Below are positions 34,784-44,421 of a DNA stretch of 64,000 nucleotides, one piece after another. The position numbers and the translations under genes were made by a program. The stretch covers positions 1 through 64,000 of the forward strand of contig NZ_WEHU01000003.1 of assembly GCF_009183415.1 (NCBI RefSeq), in the 5' to 3' direction. Under the pieces are notes generated by a model. The model saw only the letters and a program-made list of their open reading frames with translations. It searched no databases and was not told where the DNA came from. The first letter of the stretch is position 1. Each line of letters begins with the position of its first letter. The DNA comes from Bacillus sp. B1-b2 (GTDB taxonomy: Bacteria; Bacillota; Bacilli; Bacillales; Cytobacillaceae).

Positions 34784-35554
34784 CTATGTATAGCTCCAAA
34801 AACTATATTCATACTTCTTCAAATCGATTTTATGCCTCACATATTTTTGAAAAAAATCTAGATGCTCTTTTTCTATTTTAAAGGAGCCTATTACCAGGTG
34901 TTCAGAAGATAAATGAAAGATTTTACGAAACTCATCTAAATCGATTCCTTTTACTGTCTCTTCCCCGACAACAGAATCTTCACCTATTTTATTCCATACC
35001 ATTTCTCTTATAATTTCATCCTCTGTGACGTAGTATGGTGACTTCATTTTTTCTACAAAAAGTCCACTTTTCGAAACTTTCTTAAGAGCTTCTGAGCAAT
35101 GAACATTTGATCCAATGTACATATAGTAATCCCAACCGAAATGAACAAAGAATTTATCTTTTAAATATAACTCACAATATAAAAAGTTTCGTAATACCAT
35201 TCTACAAATTAAACTTATTTCTTCCTTATTCATCAGCTTATCTTCTTGAAATCCCAAATCTTCGAAGCCTGAGTCATATAAAAAGGATTCCTTCTCTTCT
35301 TCTGTAATTGTTTGCTCTGAAAGCTTTAATATCCTTAAAGAATGAATACCACTTTCCTCTAAAAAAGTCATTACTGCATCAACATAAGCATTCTCCATTT
35401 GAAGGTACTCTTCTAAAGTAAATTCTTTCTCGTTTATCACTTTTCCGATTTCAGAGGGACAAGTCCATTCCTCTTTTAAAGGATAATATCCGTCTTTGTC
35501 TCTATCATTAGGATTATACTTTGTGACACGCCATTGGTATTGTATGGAGGTCAT
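34784..35554 (-). CDS. Hypothetical cytosolic protein
   Basis: 256 residues from the ATG behind GGAGGGGG (the longer frame has no site). Begins MTSIQYQWRVTKYNPNDRDKDGYYPLKEEWTCPSEIG and has aromatic-rich segments (FVHFGWDYYMYIGSN, and a C-terminal SFWSYT). No signal peptide or membrane helix. It looks like a family found in Bacilli next to other orphan genes, but I cannot name it. Confidence 0.75.
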   Translation of the reverse strand: MTSIQYQWRVTKYNPNDRDKDGYYPLKEEWTCPSEIGKVINEKEFTLEEYLQMENAYVDAVMTFLEESGIHSLRILKLSEQTITEEEKESFLYDSGFEDLGFQEDKLMNKEEISLICRMVLRNFLYCELYLKDKFFVHFGWDYYMYIGSNVHCSEALKKVSKSGLFVEKMKSPYYVTEDEIIREMVWNKIGEDSVVGEETVKGIDLDEFRKIFHLSSEHLVIGSFKIEKEHLDFFQKYVRHKIDLKKYEYSFWSYT

Positions 35555-35694
35555 CAAATTCCCCCTCCAGTCTTCAGCTTTAATAAATTTCATTTATGCT
35601 GTTTCTATATGTATCTTTGCCTTCATCTTAGATGTAATGCCTTGTAAAATATACAAAGCTTCTGAACTAAAAAAGGAACATTCACTCATTTTTT

Positions 35695-35886
35695 TTATGA
35701 TAAGAAGGCTTCTATTACAGCCTCTCTTTCTAGATTGCCTATTTCTTCTAAACTCTCCATTGTCATAGCCCTCTCATTTTGCGTCCAATCATATGTTTGA
35801 ATATAGCCTTTCTTTATTAACTCTCTACTAACATAACGAACTTTATCTATATTTTTAAAGCTTGATGCAACATAAAATGTTTCCAT
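35695..35886 (-). pseudogene. N-terminal fragment of a nucleoside deoxyribosyltransferase-like protein
   Basis: 63 residues: METFYVASSFKNIDKVRYVSRELIKKGYIQTYDWTQNERA, and a helix ending LEREAVIEAF. The beginning (FYVASSFKN, TYDWTQNERA) matches the nucleoside 2-deoxyribosyltransferase-like family, which is about 140-160 residues with an E-x-G-IALG motif after this point. That half is missing: the frame runs into a stop at LS just after EAVIEA, where the family has AD-VVVLLP. Truncation by deletion is likely. Confidence 0.65.
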
Positions 35887-36227
35887 TCCTTCACTCCTTT
35901 CTTACATTTTACCACAAAAACCCAATTTCAGATTACCTAGTTAGCTTACTGAAAGAGCTCTAAGCACACTACAAAACTGGGTTATATACAACTTTTTAAT
36001 GTGTTGATAATTGCATAAAGTCAGATAAGTACTACTGAGTAAACTTAAAAATAATAATGCTAAAAAATCCCTAGTAAGAACATAATATTCTGTTCTCAAC
36101 TAAGGATTATTGTTGTTAATACTAGCTCACATGAACTTCCATTGAATACATATTTTAGAAACTTAGCGATGAAAGGCCGTATTTCCATATGTACTTATTC
36201 TATCTAAGATCTAGTAAAGTACATTTC
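35887..36227. other. Intergenic stretch
   Basis: No gene seen. It holds the terminator of the nuclease-like/EcsC pair and otherwise unremarkable A+T-rich sequence. Confidence 0.4.
36062..36108 (-). terminator. Terminator of the nuclease-like gene
   Basis: AATCCTTAGTTGAGAACA and TGTTCTTACTAGGGATT form a long, slightly imperfect stem on the minus strand, followed by TTTTTA. Confidence 0.75.
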
Positions 36228-37016
36228 CTAACTTAATCCTATCATCTCTCTTTTAGGAAGGTTAAGATTATTTAATCGCATAATATCCAGTTCATATTTC
36301 CCTACGTATGTTCTACATAATTCTTCCACTAATTCTTTTGCTCCGTAAAAAAGCACGTTAAAATCATCATTTATATACTGAATGACAAACAAATCATCAA
36401 AATCATTAAATGTATTTTTATTAATTGTAATGAATCCTGTAATCTGTGCGGTAGTTTTTACACTAATTCTTCTACCATTACTAATCACATCAAAACCATG
36501 TTGATTAGGTTGGCGTGATAAATTGCCATTGGTTTCAATGGCACAGAGAAACTCTCCAATTCTTCCAATTAAATGCCTCAATTCTGTCGGTTGGCAGTTT
36601 AGTATATTCATTTCATACCTTAAGATTTTGTTGTATTCATTATAGAGATTTACTATCTGATCTTTGCTAAAATCTTCAGTATTGCTAGGAGAAGTAGAGG
36701 AATGAAGAGATTTCACACCATTTATCCATTCTCCTACAACCATTTCCCTAATATATCCCTTTGGTTTTTGAAAAATAAGACCAGTATATGCATAATTCTC
36801 GCCTAAATATTTATATGAACTTCTATTTATATATTCAAATAGATGGTTATTAAAACTAATACCATTATTCACTCTATTGTAACAATAGTCCGAAAGAATA
36901 ACGCTTTCTGGATTCGTACCATACAACTCATTTAGCGCTTTTCTTAATTTAGATGGCGATACAATCTCATTCACTTTTTTATCTAATACTCGTTTTATTT
37001 GCTCATAAATTTTCAT
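36228..37016 (-). CDS. Two-domain protein with putative PD-(D/E)XK nuclease fold
   Basis: 262 residues. The first 100 have YGTNPESVILSDYCYNRVNNG and YKYLGENYAYTGLIFQKPKG, a domain I recall as DUF7225-like and found fused to different C-terminal modules in Bacilli. The C-terminal part has E155 (GRIGEFLCAI), D176 (HGFDVI) and K187 (ISVKTTAQ) in the order and spacing of a PD-(D/E)XK nuclease core, with strand ITGFITINK next. This suggests a DNA- or RNA-cleaving enzyme, perhaps in defence. It is encoded 27 bp downstream of an EcsC-family gene on the same strand. Catalysis is inference. Confidence 0.7.
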   Translation of the reverse strand: MKIYEQIKRVLDKKVNEIVSPSKLRKALNELYGTNPESVILSDYCYNRVNNGISFNNHLFEYINRSSYKYLGENYAYTGLIFQKPKGYIREMVVGEWINGVKSLHSSTSPSNTEDFSKDQIVNLYNEYNKILRYEMNILNCQPTELRHLIGRIGEFLCAIETNGNLSRQPNQHGFDVISNGRRISVKTTAQITGFITINKNTFNDFDDLFVIQYINDDFNVLFYGAKELVEELCRTYVGKYELDIMRLNNLNLPKREMIGLS

Positions 37017-37043
37017 TAATTTCCCTCTAATTGCATGATTTAT

Positions 37044-37841
37044 TTACTTCTCTACCTTAATATCTTGCAATCTCTCCATTACTCTACGCTTTTGATAAAG
37101 CATACTTGCAACTTCTCCTACCTCATTTATAGCTGATTTATTTATAAAAGCCCCAAAGATCATTCCAGCAACTGGAACCATTTGAAACAGCTTTTTCCAG
37201 CCAAAGTTATCTCTATAAGACAGAAATACCTCTCTCCACCCTTGTAGTTGAGCAAAGCCGTTATTACCTGATGCGTTTGTTAATTCTTCTAAAATTGCTT
37301 TTTTCCCGACTATATCAGATGAAGTAAATTGCATACATTTAATCATAAATATACGCTCTTCCTTACTGGTAGGATCATAACCATATGCTAAGGCTACTTC
37401 TTGCAAAGTCTTTAAGGTAATTCCTAAAATAAGAGGAATATCAATTGCGAGTGTAAAAATCCCTCCAATGCCAGTAGTAGCTCCTTGAATCTGCGCATTT
37501 TTTGCTCGATATTTTACAAATACTTCAGCCACCTTTTCCATTGAATCAATAGGCAGTTCCTGAATATCACTAAACATTACATCATCTTGTAATGACAGTT
37601 CTTTTTTTACTTTCTTTAGGGTAGCATCATTACTAACTAAATATTGACCACCTGTGTCAACATATTTAGCAATTTCATCTAATAAAATATTTATTTTTTC
37701 TTGAAGAAATTTAGGAGTCAATTTGTCTAATAAAACAAATGGTAATCTCCCAATTCTTTCCCAAAAAAACAACCCTTTTTGGTCTTTCTCCCATTTTTCT
37801 ATCTTCTTTAATTTTTCATTAAGTTGTTCGATGTTTTCCAT
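37044..37841 (-). CDS. EcsC family protein
   Basis: 265 residues. Features of the EcsC family: WERIGRLPFVLLDKLTP, TGIGGIFTLAIDIPLILGITLKTLQEVALAYGYD with two short hydrophobic stretches, ERIFMIKCMQ, and the C-terminal FQMVPVAGMIFGAFINKSAINEVGEVA. Despite its name it is not next to ecsA/ecsB here. It probably associates with the membrane. Paired with the nuclease-like gene downstream, likely in one transcript that ends at 36062. Confidence 0.9.
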   Translation of the reverse strand: MENIEQLNEKLKKIEKWEKDQKGLFFWERIGRLPFVLLDKLTPKFLQEKINILLDEIAKYVDTGGQYLVSNDATLKKVKKELSLQDDVMFSDIQELPIDSMEKVAEVFVKYRAKNAQIQGATTGIGGIFTLAIDIPLILGITLKTLQEVALAYGYDPTSKEERIFMIKCMQFTSSDIVGKKAILEELTNASGNNGFAQLQGWREVFLSYRDNFGWKKLFQMVPVAGMIFGAFINKSAINEVGEVASMLYQKRRVMERLQDIKVEK

Positions 37842-38119
37842 TCTAGTACTCCTTGGTGATATTTTTATGATTTTAATTAAGCAACATGAACTGATAATAT
37901 TCTATACGGGTTAATTACAATAAAGTTTCTAAAATAGGGATAATGAGTGATAGTATTTTTGAAGACCTATTTAATAGGCATTAATAAATATATAAAATTA
38001 CGCCGTCTGTAACGAGTAGAATAATTTATAGACTAAAAAATAGCATTAAATCCGCTCTGGATCAATGCGCTAGAATGTCCCTTATGTATGCCTAAAAATC
38101 ATATGTACATCAAAATAGT

Positions 38120-38473
38120 TTATTCAAATACTTGACGCAATTCTATCTGACCTTCTCCATAGCCTTGCGGATCAGGCATTTGCATAGCCCATTCAATAGC
38201 TTCTTCCCTAGAATTCACATCAATAAGAATGAACCCCGCAATTAAATCTTTTGTATCCGTAAATGGTCCTTCTGTCATCACTGGCTTTTCACCTGGCTTT
38301 GGAAAAGAAAGTCGAATAGCATTTGAAGTTGGATGAAGACCTTTAGCTAGAACCCTCACGCCTGCCTTCACTAATTTCTCATTGTACTTTTTCATCTCTT
38401 CCATTAGTTCAACACTTGGTAGCTTTCCTGCTTCCGAATTTTTTGAAGCTTTCACTAACATCATAAACAGCAT
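38120..38473 (-). CDS. YciI-like (DGPF-domain) protein
   Basis: 117 residues with a ferredoxin-like fold. FMMLVKASKN at the start, PVMTEGPFTDTKDLIAGFILIDVNSREEAIEWA in the middle and GEGQIELRQVF at the end match the YciI/DGPF family often linked to ECF sigma factors, though none is adjacent here. Catalytic role unknown. AAAGGGAGG precedes the start by 9 nt. Confidence 0.9.
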   Translation of the reverse strand: MLFMMLVKASKNSEAGKLPSVELMEEMKKYNEKLVKAGVRVLAKGLHPTSNAIRLSFPKPGEKPVMTEGPFTDTKDLIAGFILIDVNSREEAIEWAMQMPDPQGYGEGQIELRQVFE

Positions 38474-38624
38474 AAGTAGCTGCCTCCCTTTTCCTAGATT
38501 ACCTTCTATTTATTGCGACTTGTCAAAAGCTGCGTACTAAATCATTCTGTCCATTTCAAAAAAATAGATTCATACACTTTCTTAGAAGAAATCTTTCATG
38601 AAGGAGTATTGGATAAAAGGATTG

Positions 38625-38936
38625 CTAAAAAGAATAAATGAACTGTGTTGGATAATAAAAAGTAGACAGTAACAGTGTAATAATTGAAATGATTTTCCAA
38701 AATCCAAGCTTTTGACGAAAGGAGATATAGATGGAAGTGAAAGAAAGACAAGAACTCATAACTATTAAAACAAGAAAAACATATCTTTGCGAATCTGTAA
38801 ATTCTGGGAAAAACATATAGGAAGTGTTGTTGCTGATTGAAATGATTAAAGGGTATGTTGCTACCATGATACTGATCGAGAAAAACACAAGAATTAAAAA
38901 TGGTAGAATGCTATTATTTTGGTATCTATCTTTCAT
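38625..38936 (-). CDS. Small three-helix membrane protein
   Basis: 103 residues with three hydrophobic segments (about 10-32, 48-68, 78-98) and a short basic stretch (FRQKLGFWK) between the second and third. GAGGAGGAG lies just before the ATG. No family recognised; topology suggests N-terminus in the cytosol. Confidence 0.65.
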   Translation of the reverse strand: MKDRYQNNSILPFLILVFFSISIMVATYPLIISISNNTSYMFFPEFTDSQRYVFLVLIVMSSCLSFTSIYISFRQKLGFWKIISIITLLLSTFYYPTQFIYSF

Positions 38937-39069
38937 TTCTCCTCCTCCTTACTTACATTCTAGAAATTATTATTATGTATTCAAGTAATAACACACTATA
39001 AAATTACCAGTTTGAATGTAAAAATCAGTAAAAAAACTAAAACAAGTACTACTCTTTAAACAATTCCAT

Positions 39070-39294
39070 TCATTCTATCGTTTTACTTTGTCTTATTTCT
39101 ATTAAATGTGGTATTCGATTGTAAATGCTTGATAGCTTGTCTACAACCTCTACCTTTACTTGATAATCTCCTTCTCCAGTAGTAGTTGTATTAATAAAAC
39201 CATATATTGTCTTTAATAAGGATTTCGCATCCTTTTCTGTAAGATTATTGTTAATATCCTCTAGTGTTTTATCAAACTCCCTAGTTTCTTTCAA
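39070..39294 (-). CDS. Small helical hypothetical protein
   Basis: 74 residues from a TTG start behind AAAAGGAGG. The N-terminal half is charged and helical (FDKTLEDINNNLTEKDAKSLLKTI), the second half has VKVEVVDKLSSIYN. Soluble. Unrecognised. Confidence 0.6.
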   Translation of the reverse strand: MKETREFDKTLEDINNNLTEKDAKSLLKTIYGFINTTTTGEGDYQVKVEVVDKLSSIYNRIPHLIEIRQSKTIE

Positions 39295-39344
39295 CTAGGT
39301 TCCTCCTTTTGAAATCCATTTTTCAAAACAAACTAAACTAAATA

Positions 39345-39488
39345 CTACTGCCATTTTATCCATTTAGATTTAAACAAATGTAGGGACCTACAAAAAGGGC
39401 AGAATTCAGGTTGAATACCAGCTTCAGTATAAAATCTCTCTTCACAGTCCTCACAATGCCAAGTATGAAGTATATTATCGAACATCAT
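39345..39488 (-). CDS. 47-residue zinc-ribbon-like protein
   Basis: Too short for most gene finders. The frame MMFDNILHTWHCEDCEER... has CEDC (C12, C15) and CPFC (C30, C33), the two knuckles of a rubredoxin/zinc-ribbon fold, and a basic C-terminus (KSKWIKWQ). A weak site (AAAGGAC) precedes the two ATGs. The regular Cys spacing makes chance unlikely. Function unknown. Confidence 0.65.
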   Translation of the reverse strand: MMFDNILHTWHCEDCEERFYTEAGIQPEFCPFCRSLHLFKSKWIKWQ

Positions 39489-39734
39489 TATCACTTGTCC
39501 TTTATTTAGATTGTACAGAAGCGATGATAAAAAGAAAAGCAGTAATTAACTACTAAACTATTCTCTCTTTTGATCAAAGAGTAGCTCTGTTTAATTGCTA
39601 GAAGTCCTTCTTATTCTTTCTTAATAAAGATAAATCATGTTTCAATAACTTCTTAGATTCCAAAAAAATCAGGTACATCTATGCCAAAATCAAACAAAGC
39701 TCCCATAACTATAGAGATAACAACGAAAAAGATA

Positions 39735-39878
39735 CTAGCCCTCACAATTTTTCCAAAAAACAGGTAAATCCTGATAATAACTATTACCGCTATTTTGTTT
39801 GCTCTGATATTTAGCCTTTTTGTATAGACTTTGCATTCTTCTTTGCATTTGGATTTTATCTTCTTGTCTATTGGTCAT
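39735..39878 (-). CDS. Candidate 47-residue basic small protein
   Basis: An ATG frame reads MTNRQEDKIQMQRRMQSLYK and continues KAKYQSKQNSGNSYYQDL before ending in NCEG. Basic, helical first half. AGGACG is a poor binding site, so coding is plausible but unproven. Confidence 0.35.
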   Translation of the reverse strand: MTNRQEDKIQMQRRMQSLYKKAKYQSKQNSGNSYYQDLPVFWKNCEG

Positions 39879-40071
39879 AATTAGCGTCCTTTACCTAATA
39901 TTTAGATTTGTAATAAGAAGTTAGTTAAATAATACCATATTATGTTAATTAAACCCATTCTCTTTTGTTCAAAACCTATTTAAATATAAATTTTGTAATC
40001 GAAGCTATTGTAGGAATCTATCTTTAACAAAGAACAATTCGACCATCATGTTTGACAGTCGAATCATTATA

Positions 40072-40983
40072 TTATTGATATTCAGGATGATTATGCCTTT
40101 TACATCCAAATAGATAGCAAGCCCCAGTACTATACATTTCAAAATCCAGTGGTGGAACAAATCCTGAAGAGATAAGCTCTATCATTTCTATATACTGATT
40201 ATTCTCTTCCATATATTTTTCAATTAACTCATTCTTATCATTTTCTGTCCAGTTTTCTTCTACTTCCTCTTTCTTAACATCTTCTATTTCTACTTCCTTC
40301 TCTTGAATGGCTTCTTTTATAACTTCATTCATACGTGATAAACTATTCGTTTTAAATAGAGCATAAACGAATCTACCAATCCAATAAGGAGATTTCCCGA
40401 ATTCTTTGTAGCCTTTTTCATACCATTGAATGGCTTCTTTATAACCATTCATTTCAACATATAAATCAGCAACATCCATTTCCCCGACAAAATCCTCTGC
40501 TTTATCGTTAAAATTATCTAACTTCTCTTTTGCTTTTGATGTTTGCCCTAAATCAATTAAACATTTTATATAGTTATACATGGTATAGTCTGAATCTCCA
40601 GCAGCTTGTAAGAAAAAATCCGCAGCCTGTTCCAACTCTCCAAGATTATAGTAGGCTATACCTAAATTATGGTGTGCTTCATTGGTTGGTTGGATTAATA
40701 TGGAGTTTCGCAGAGCTTCTTTCGCTTCTTTCCATCGTTCTTGTTTCATATAGATTTCCCCTAAAATGCTATAAGGAAAGTGAGAGGATGGATTTAAGTT
40801 AACAGCTTCTTTTGCTAATTCAAGAGCTTTATCATTATCATCTTCCTCATAAAGGTACATCCAAGCAAGATTATTTAGAGATTGTACGTCTCTAGATTCG
40901 TATACTGCTTGTTGAAACAGTTCCATTGCATCCTCATGTTCATTTTGTTCAAACATTTCAATTGCCTTTTGATTGGTGTTCAA
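40072..40983 (-). CDS. Tetratricopeptide-repeat protein
   Basis: 303 residues, TTG start after AGGAGG. At least six TPR-like helical pairs are visible between about 1 and 225 (NLAWMYLYEEDDNDKALELAKEAVNLNP, SILGEIYMKQERWKEAKEALRNSILIQP, NLGIAYYNLGELEQAADFFLQAA). An acidic Glu-rich linker (IEDVKKEEVEENW) leads to a C-terminal tail with CYLFGCKRHNHPEYQ, whose Cys/His residues may bind metal. It probably scaffolds other proteins. A weak hairpin follows the stop (ATTCGAC/GTCGAAT, about 40037-40063). Confidence 0.88.
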   Translation of the reverse strand: MNTNQKAIEMFEQNEHEDAMELFQQAVYESRDVQSLNNLAWMYLYEEDDNDKALELAKEAVNLNPSSHFPYSILGEIYMKQERWKEAKEALRNSILIQPTNEAHHNLGIAYYNLGELEQAADFFLQAAGDSDYTMYNYIKCLIDLGQTSKAKEKLDNFNDKAEDFVGEMDVADLYVEMNGYKEAIQWYEKGYKEFGKSPYWIGRFVYALFKTNSLSRMNEVIKEAIQEKEVEIEDVKKEEVEENWTENDKNELIEKYMEENNQYIEMIELISSGFVPPLDFEMYSTGACYLFGCKRHNHPEYQ

Positions 40984-41207
40984 GTGTGTACCTCCTAGTT
41001 AAGGTAAAAATAGATTATTTATCTTTCAAAGCTCCTTGTATTTCAAGTGCTTTAGAAAATTACACTATGTATTAGAGAAATCTTCAAACTATATTAAAGC
41101 AGTTAGCACAAGTATAAAAAGCATAAAGAAAGTTAAATATGGAAAAGAAAGTGAATTTGCTATTTATTATTCAGTAACAGATAATTAAAGGAGTAAGACA
41201 ACCAATA

Positions 41208-42166
41208 CTATTGGTAATAATCCATATATCTTCCCTCTTCATATATCACTTTTCCACTTATTGATGTCCACTCTTCAACGGATAAACCTGGATGTTTATC
41301 TAAGTATGATTTCAGCATTTTATACCCTTCACTATAACCATAGGAATTTGGAAGTCCATTACCACCTAAGGTTATTTCATATGCCCTATTAATATCAGCT
41401 TCATATAAGTAAGGTTCAATTTGTTCCCAATAGTCTTTATTATAATTGTAATTTACAATAGTCGCAGTGACATCAGGATAGACTAACTTTTCAAACATCA
41501 CTGCTTTTCCTTCTAAAATTAAATGATCCAAGACTGTTTCTAACCCTTCACTATCATAATATCTTTCTGTCCAAACACTATGATGATATTCGTGAGCTAA
41601 GCCAGCTTTAAATACAGTTTCTTCATAAAATTTATATAAAAGGCACTAATTTTTCCAGAACCCTCTGTCATCATAAGAGGAGAATTTGGAGATACTTTAG
41701 AAGGATAAATACAAACATTTGTTTCCATCTCTGAAGGTATATAATTAGATGCTTCTATTAAGGCATCCACAACTGTATCATTTAGCTTATCCTCATCTAT
41801 CTTCTCCATGGTAGCTTTGATTTCATTGAGATCTTCCTCACTAGGAGCTTGCACAGAATATATCTTTCCAATCCTTTCAAAAAATTCCGCATCCTTATAG
41901 CATGAGTCGAAAATTGGCTTTATAACTTCCTCTTCAAAAACCTGTTCTTTCGGGTTACTAGGATTGTCTTTTATTTTCTTTACATAATTATTATAGAGTT
42001 TGTAAGCATGAACTACATTGTATTCTTGACCTGTTTCGGGATGTTTAAAAGAATACTTTATATCTTCTGTATTAATTTCTTTTTCTTCCTTTACTACTTC
42101 CTCTTGCTCACAAGAAACCAATAACAAAATAATTAATACAACAAACAAAACACTGAGTTTCTGCAA
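41208..42166 (-). pseudogene. DUF2268-type Zn-protease lipoprotein, frameshifted
   Basis: Start at the TTG behind AGGAGGGGG gives a lipoprotein signal (LFVVLIILLLVSC). The first frame ends at YLKLA after about 190 codons; in another phase the sequence continues FYEETVFKAGLAHEYHHSVW with a zinc-binding HEYHH, then LILEGKAVMFEKLVYPD to the end of the DUF2268 domain, as in YjaZ-type proteins. The switch falls in TATATA (41633-41638); removing one TA restores a single frame. Thus either a 2-bp slippage mutation or a sequencing error. The intact protein would be a membrane-anchored putative Zn-dependent protease. Confidence 0.82.
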
Positions 42167-42451
42167 TATGCCCCCTCCTGTATTTACCACATATTCACTA
42201 ACTACGAATGTAAAAATAGAAAGTTTTAAAAATTACAAATTATCAACGTAAAATAAACTATTTAAGACTTCTAATAAATCTGACCAAACTGTAACACTAC
42301 AATGATTAGTCTCCATTATTTTCATGGTTCCGCTCTCATTTCACTATCTTTAGCAAGTACTACTGTCTTGCTTTTCTTTCTCTTATTTTGCCATTCAGAT
42401 GATTTTTTACATACATAAAGAATTAATGATTAAATGCCAACCATACACCGC

Positions 42452-42616
42452 TTAATGCTTTTCTTTCTTCTTTCTGACAATTAGACCCGCAACGTAAAAA
42501 AGGAAAAGTCCTGTTATTTTCATCATTACATTCCCTATATCTCCTAATTCATTAATAGTTAACGCAAATAAAAATGAACCCATTAATATAAATAGAATAG
42601 CAAAGAACCATCTCAT
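42452..42616 (-). CDS. 54-residue membrane protein
   Basis: ATG behind GAGGG at 8 nt. Two membrane helices (MRWFFAILFILMGSFLFAL and KITGLFLFYVAGLIV) joined by a short polar loop, with a basic tail RKKKEKH. Typical two-pass small membrane protein of Bacilli; unnamed. Confidence 0.65.
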   Translation of the reverse strand: MRWFFAILFILMGSFLFALTINELGDIGNVMMKITGLFLFYVAGLIVRKKKEKH

Positions 42617-42666
42617 ATTTTTATCCCTCTTTTATTCATTCTCTTCCGTTCTAGCTTATTTGTGGA

Positions 42667-43200
42667 CTAAATACAAAATGTTCTTCTAGCCATGGATCTT
42701 GACATTTTAGAAGGAAAAGCATAATCAGATTCACAAAAAAGATACAGTAGTGAAAAATTACAACCAAACATAAACCTATTCATAAAAAAAGTCATATGTG
42801 TTTTATCCTTTTTATAATAATCCAGTCTATCCTGTAAAGTACCTGTGTGAAATTCAAATTTATGTCCATCAGGATCCGTAAAATAAATAGATTTTTTATC
42901 TTTTTCATCTCTCGGCCGACCAGAAAGAATTGTTACATTTAATTCTTTAAGCTTGTGATAAACATGGTCAAATTCCTTTTCTTCTATGGAAAAAGCAATA
43001 TGAGTATATGAATGGCTAATATCATTTCTTGGAATATCCTTTTCTTCATTTAAAGCTAGCCACATACCATTTAAATCAAAGTAAGCAGTGCTTCTCCCCT
43101 TAACTAATAACTTTGCATTGAATACATTTTGATAAAATTCTATAGATGTCTCTAAATTAGATACAGAAAACAATAAATGATTTATCCCTTTTATTGACAT
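42667..43200 (-). CDS. fosB: FosB metallothiol transferase with C-terminal extension
   Basis: Residues 1-139 match FosB, the Mn-dependent enzyme that opens fosfomycin with bacillithiol: [20 protein letters not shown], metal ligands H8, H67 and E116 ([15 protein letters not shown]), and [19 protein letters not shown], where the family normally ends. Here the frame continues for another 38 residues ([13 protein letters not shown] to ARRTFCI), rich in Phe, Cys and Arg and unlike the rest, as if the native stop was lost. The enzymatic core is complete, so resistance activity is plausible. Confidence 0.92.
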   Translation of the reverse strand: MSIKGINHLLFSVSNLETSIEFYQNVFNAKLLVKGRSTAYFDLNGMWLALNEEKDIPRNDISHSYTHIAFSIEEKEFDHVYHKLKELNVTILSGRPRDEKDKKSIYFTDPDGHKFEFHTGTLQDRLDYYKKDKTHMTFFMNRFMFGCNFSLLYLFCESDYAFPSKMSRSMARRTFCI

Positions 43201-43311
43201 GGATTCACCTCAAAGTATGCACTAAAATTATGCGCTATTATTCTATTAAATTTCTAATACATTTGGCTACCAATTACTTTAATCAGCAACAATTTAGTTT
43301 TTGTTGCTTCT

Positions 43312-43524
43312 TTACATATCCTTTAATTTAATTTTTTTCAACTTAAATGAAAAAACAAGGCTAATCAGTATATAATAAATACCCAAAATAGAGAAGCAAT
43401 CAGTAGCGATAACCTTTAAATCTCCTTGTTGAATGATGTATTTAATACTAAAAAAACTAATCAAATAAATGACTGGAAGGAATAAAAATAAAATGGCATA
43501 GATAAAACTAGTTCTGTTATTCAT
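43312..43524 (-). CDS. Small two-helix membrane protein
   Basis: 70 residues from the ATG behind AAGGAGGATC; the longer frame lacks a site. Two membrane helices (SFIYAILFLFLPVIYLISFF and SILGIYYILISLVFSF) and a basic tail KLKKIKLKDM. Unnamed. Confidence 0.65.
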   Translation of the reverse strand: MNNRTSFIYAILFLFLPVIYLISFFSIKYIIQQGDLKVIATDCFSILGIYYILISLVFSFKLKKIKLKDM

Positions 43525-43699
43525 TACTAGATCCTCCTTTTTTCGCAAATTCTTGTAAACTTCTATCAGATCATACTCATTTGGAGCTTGCATAAGATAT
43601 GGAAATAGCCTATGCATTGGTTACTTTGCTATTCAAGACCTTAGTGTTTTGTACTCCTAAGCAGAATGTTACTGTTTAAACACAAATTAGGCAAAAATC

Positions 43700-44239
43700 T
43701 CATTCTGTAATTATTTCCATATCTGAATGTGTAGGTTCTTCATCTGTATATGCAATCCAATACTTGTATTCTCTTGAAAAATCATCTGTTATTCTTTGTA
43801 TGTATGTTACTGCTTTCGCCGACTCCCCTAGTACTTTAATATCCTTAATATTTGTATAATCTGACGGGATATTTATTGTAACGGATGGGCCATCATCTCG
43901 ACCAAATATCATAGCTGAATCTACTGATGCCGTTCGATTTTCAGGACCAGCAATCCATTTTAAGTTTCCTCCATTGTTTTTTAAGATTACTAGATCAGGA
44001 TTATGCGTGTTCCCATTATCATGATTATTTTTAAAGATTACGTAGACAAAATCACCTTTTATATCGTAATCAATTATCTCCTCATCCTTTAATTGATTCT
44101 CTGACATAACATGGATAATTTGTTCCTCCAATGATAGATTATCTCCTGATTCCGCTTTGTCTGAATCCGATTTTATATTTTCATTGGAACATCCAACTAA
44201 ACCTAGAATAATAAATACCAAAACGAATATTCGCTTCAT
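43700..44239 (-). CDS. Lipoprotein, hypothetical
   Basis: 179 residues; signal MKRIFVLVFIILGLVGC with lipobox LVGC, then a Ser/Asp/Glu-rich linker and a compact beta-rich domain (GDFVYVIFKNN, PDLVILKNNGGNLKWIAG, YKYWIAYTDE). Expected on the outer membrane face. No named family, but the layout is common in Bacillus single-domain lipoproteins. Confidence 0.82.
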   Translation of the reverse strand: MKRIFVLVFIILGLVGCSNENIKSDSDKAESGDNLSLEEQIIHVMSENQLKDEEIIDYDIKGDFVYVIFKNNHDNGNTHNPDLVILKNNGGNLKWIAGPENRTASVDSAMIFGRDDGPSVTINIPSDYTNIKDIKVLGESAKAVTYIQRITDDFSREYKYWIAYTDEEPTHSDMEIITE

Positions 44240-44362
44240 ACTAGTTAGCCCCCTTGGATTATTATTTTCTTATATACGAATTTTCTAAAAAAAGGTTTCA
44301 CTTTGTATTTCAATGTAAAAACTTACATTAGGATGTACCTTCTTCTACAAAACTTTGTAACT

Positions 44363-44400
44363 AAAAAAGGGATATCCTTTTTAAATAAGGAAAATCCCCT
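44363..44400 (-). terminator. Terminator of the GNAT gene at 44.4 kb
   Basis: AGGGGATTTTCCTT and AAGGATATCCCT pair on the minus strand, followed by TTTTTTAG. Confidence 0.75.
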
Positions 44401-44421
44401 GAATGGAATCAACAGTAACAA

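Noticed and set aside
38625..39294. Prophage or conjugative module among the many small genes
   Set aside because: No integrase, terminase, capsid, relaxase or replication gene occurs in the window; the small genes have individual promoters and terminators.
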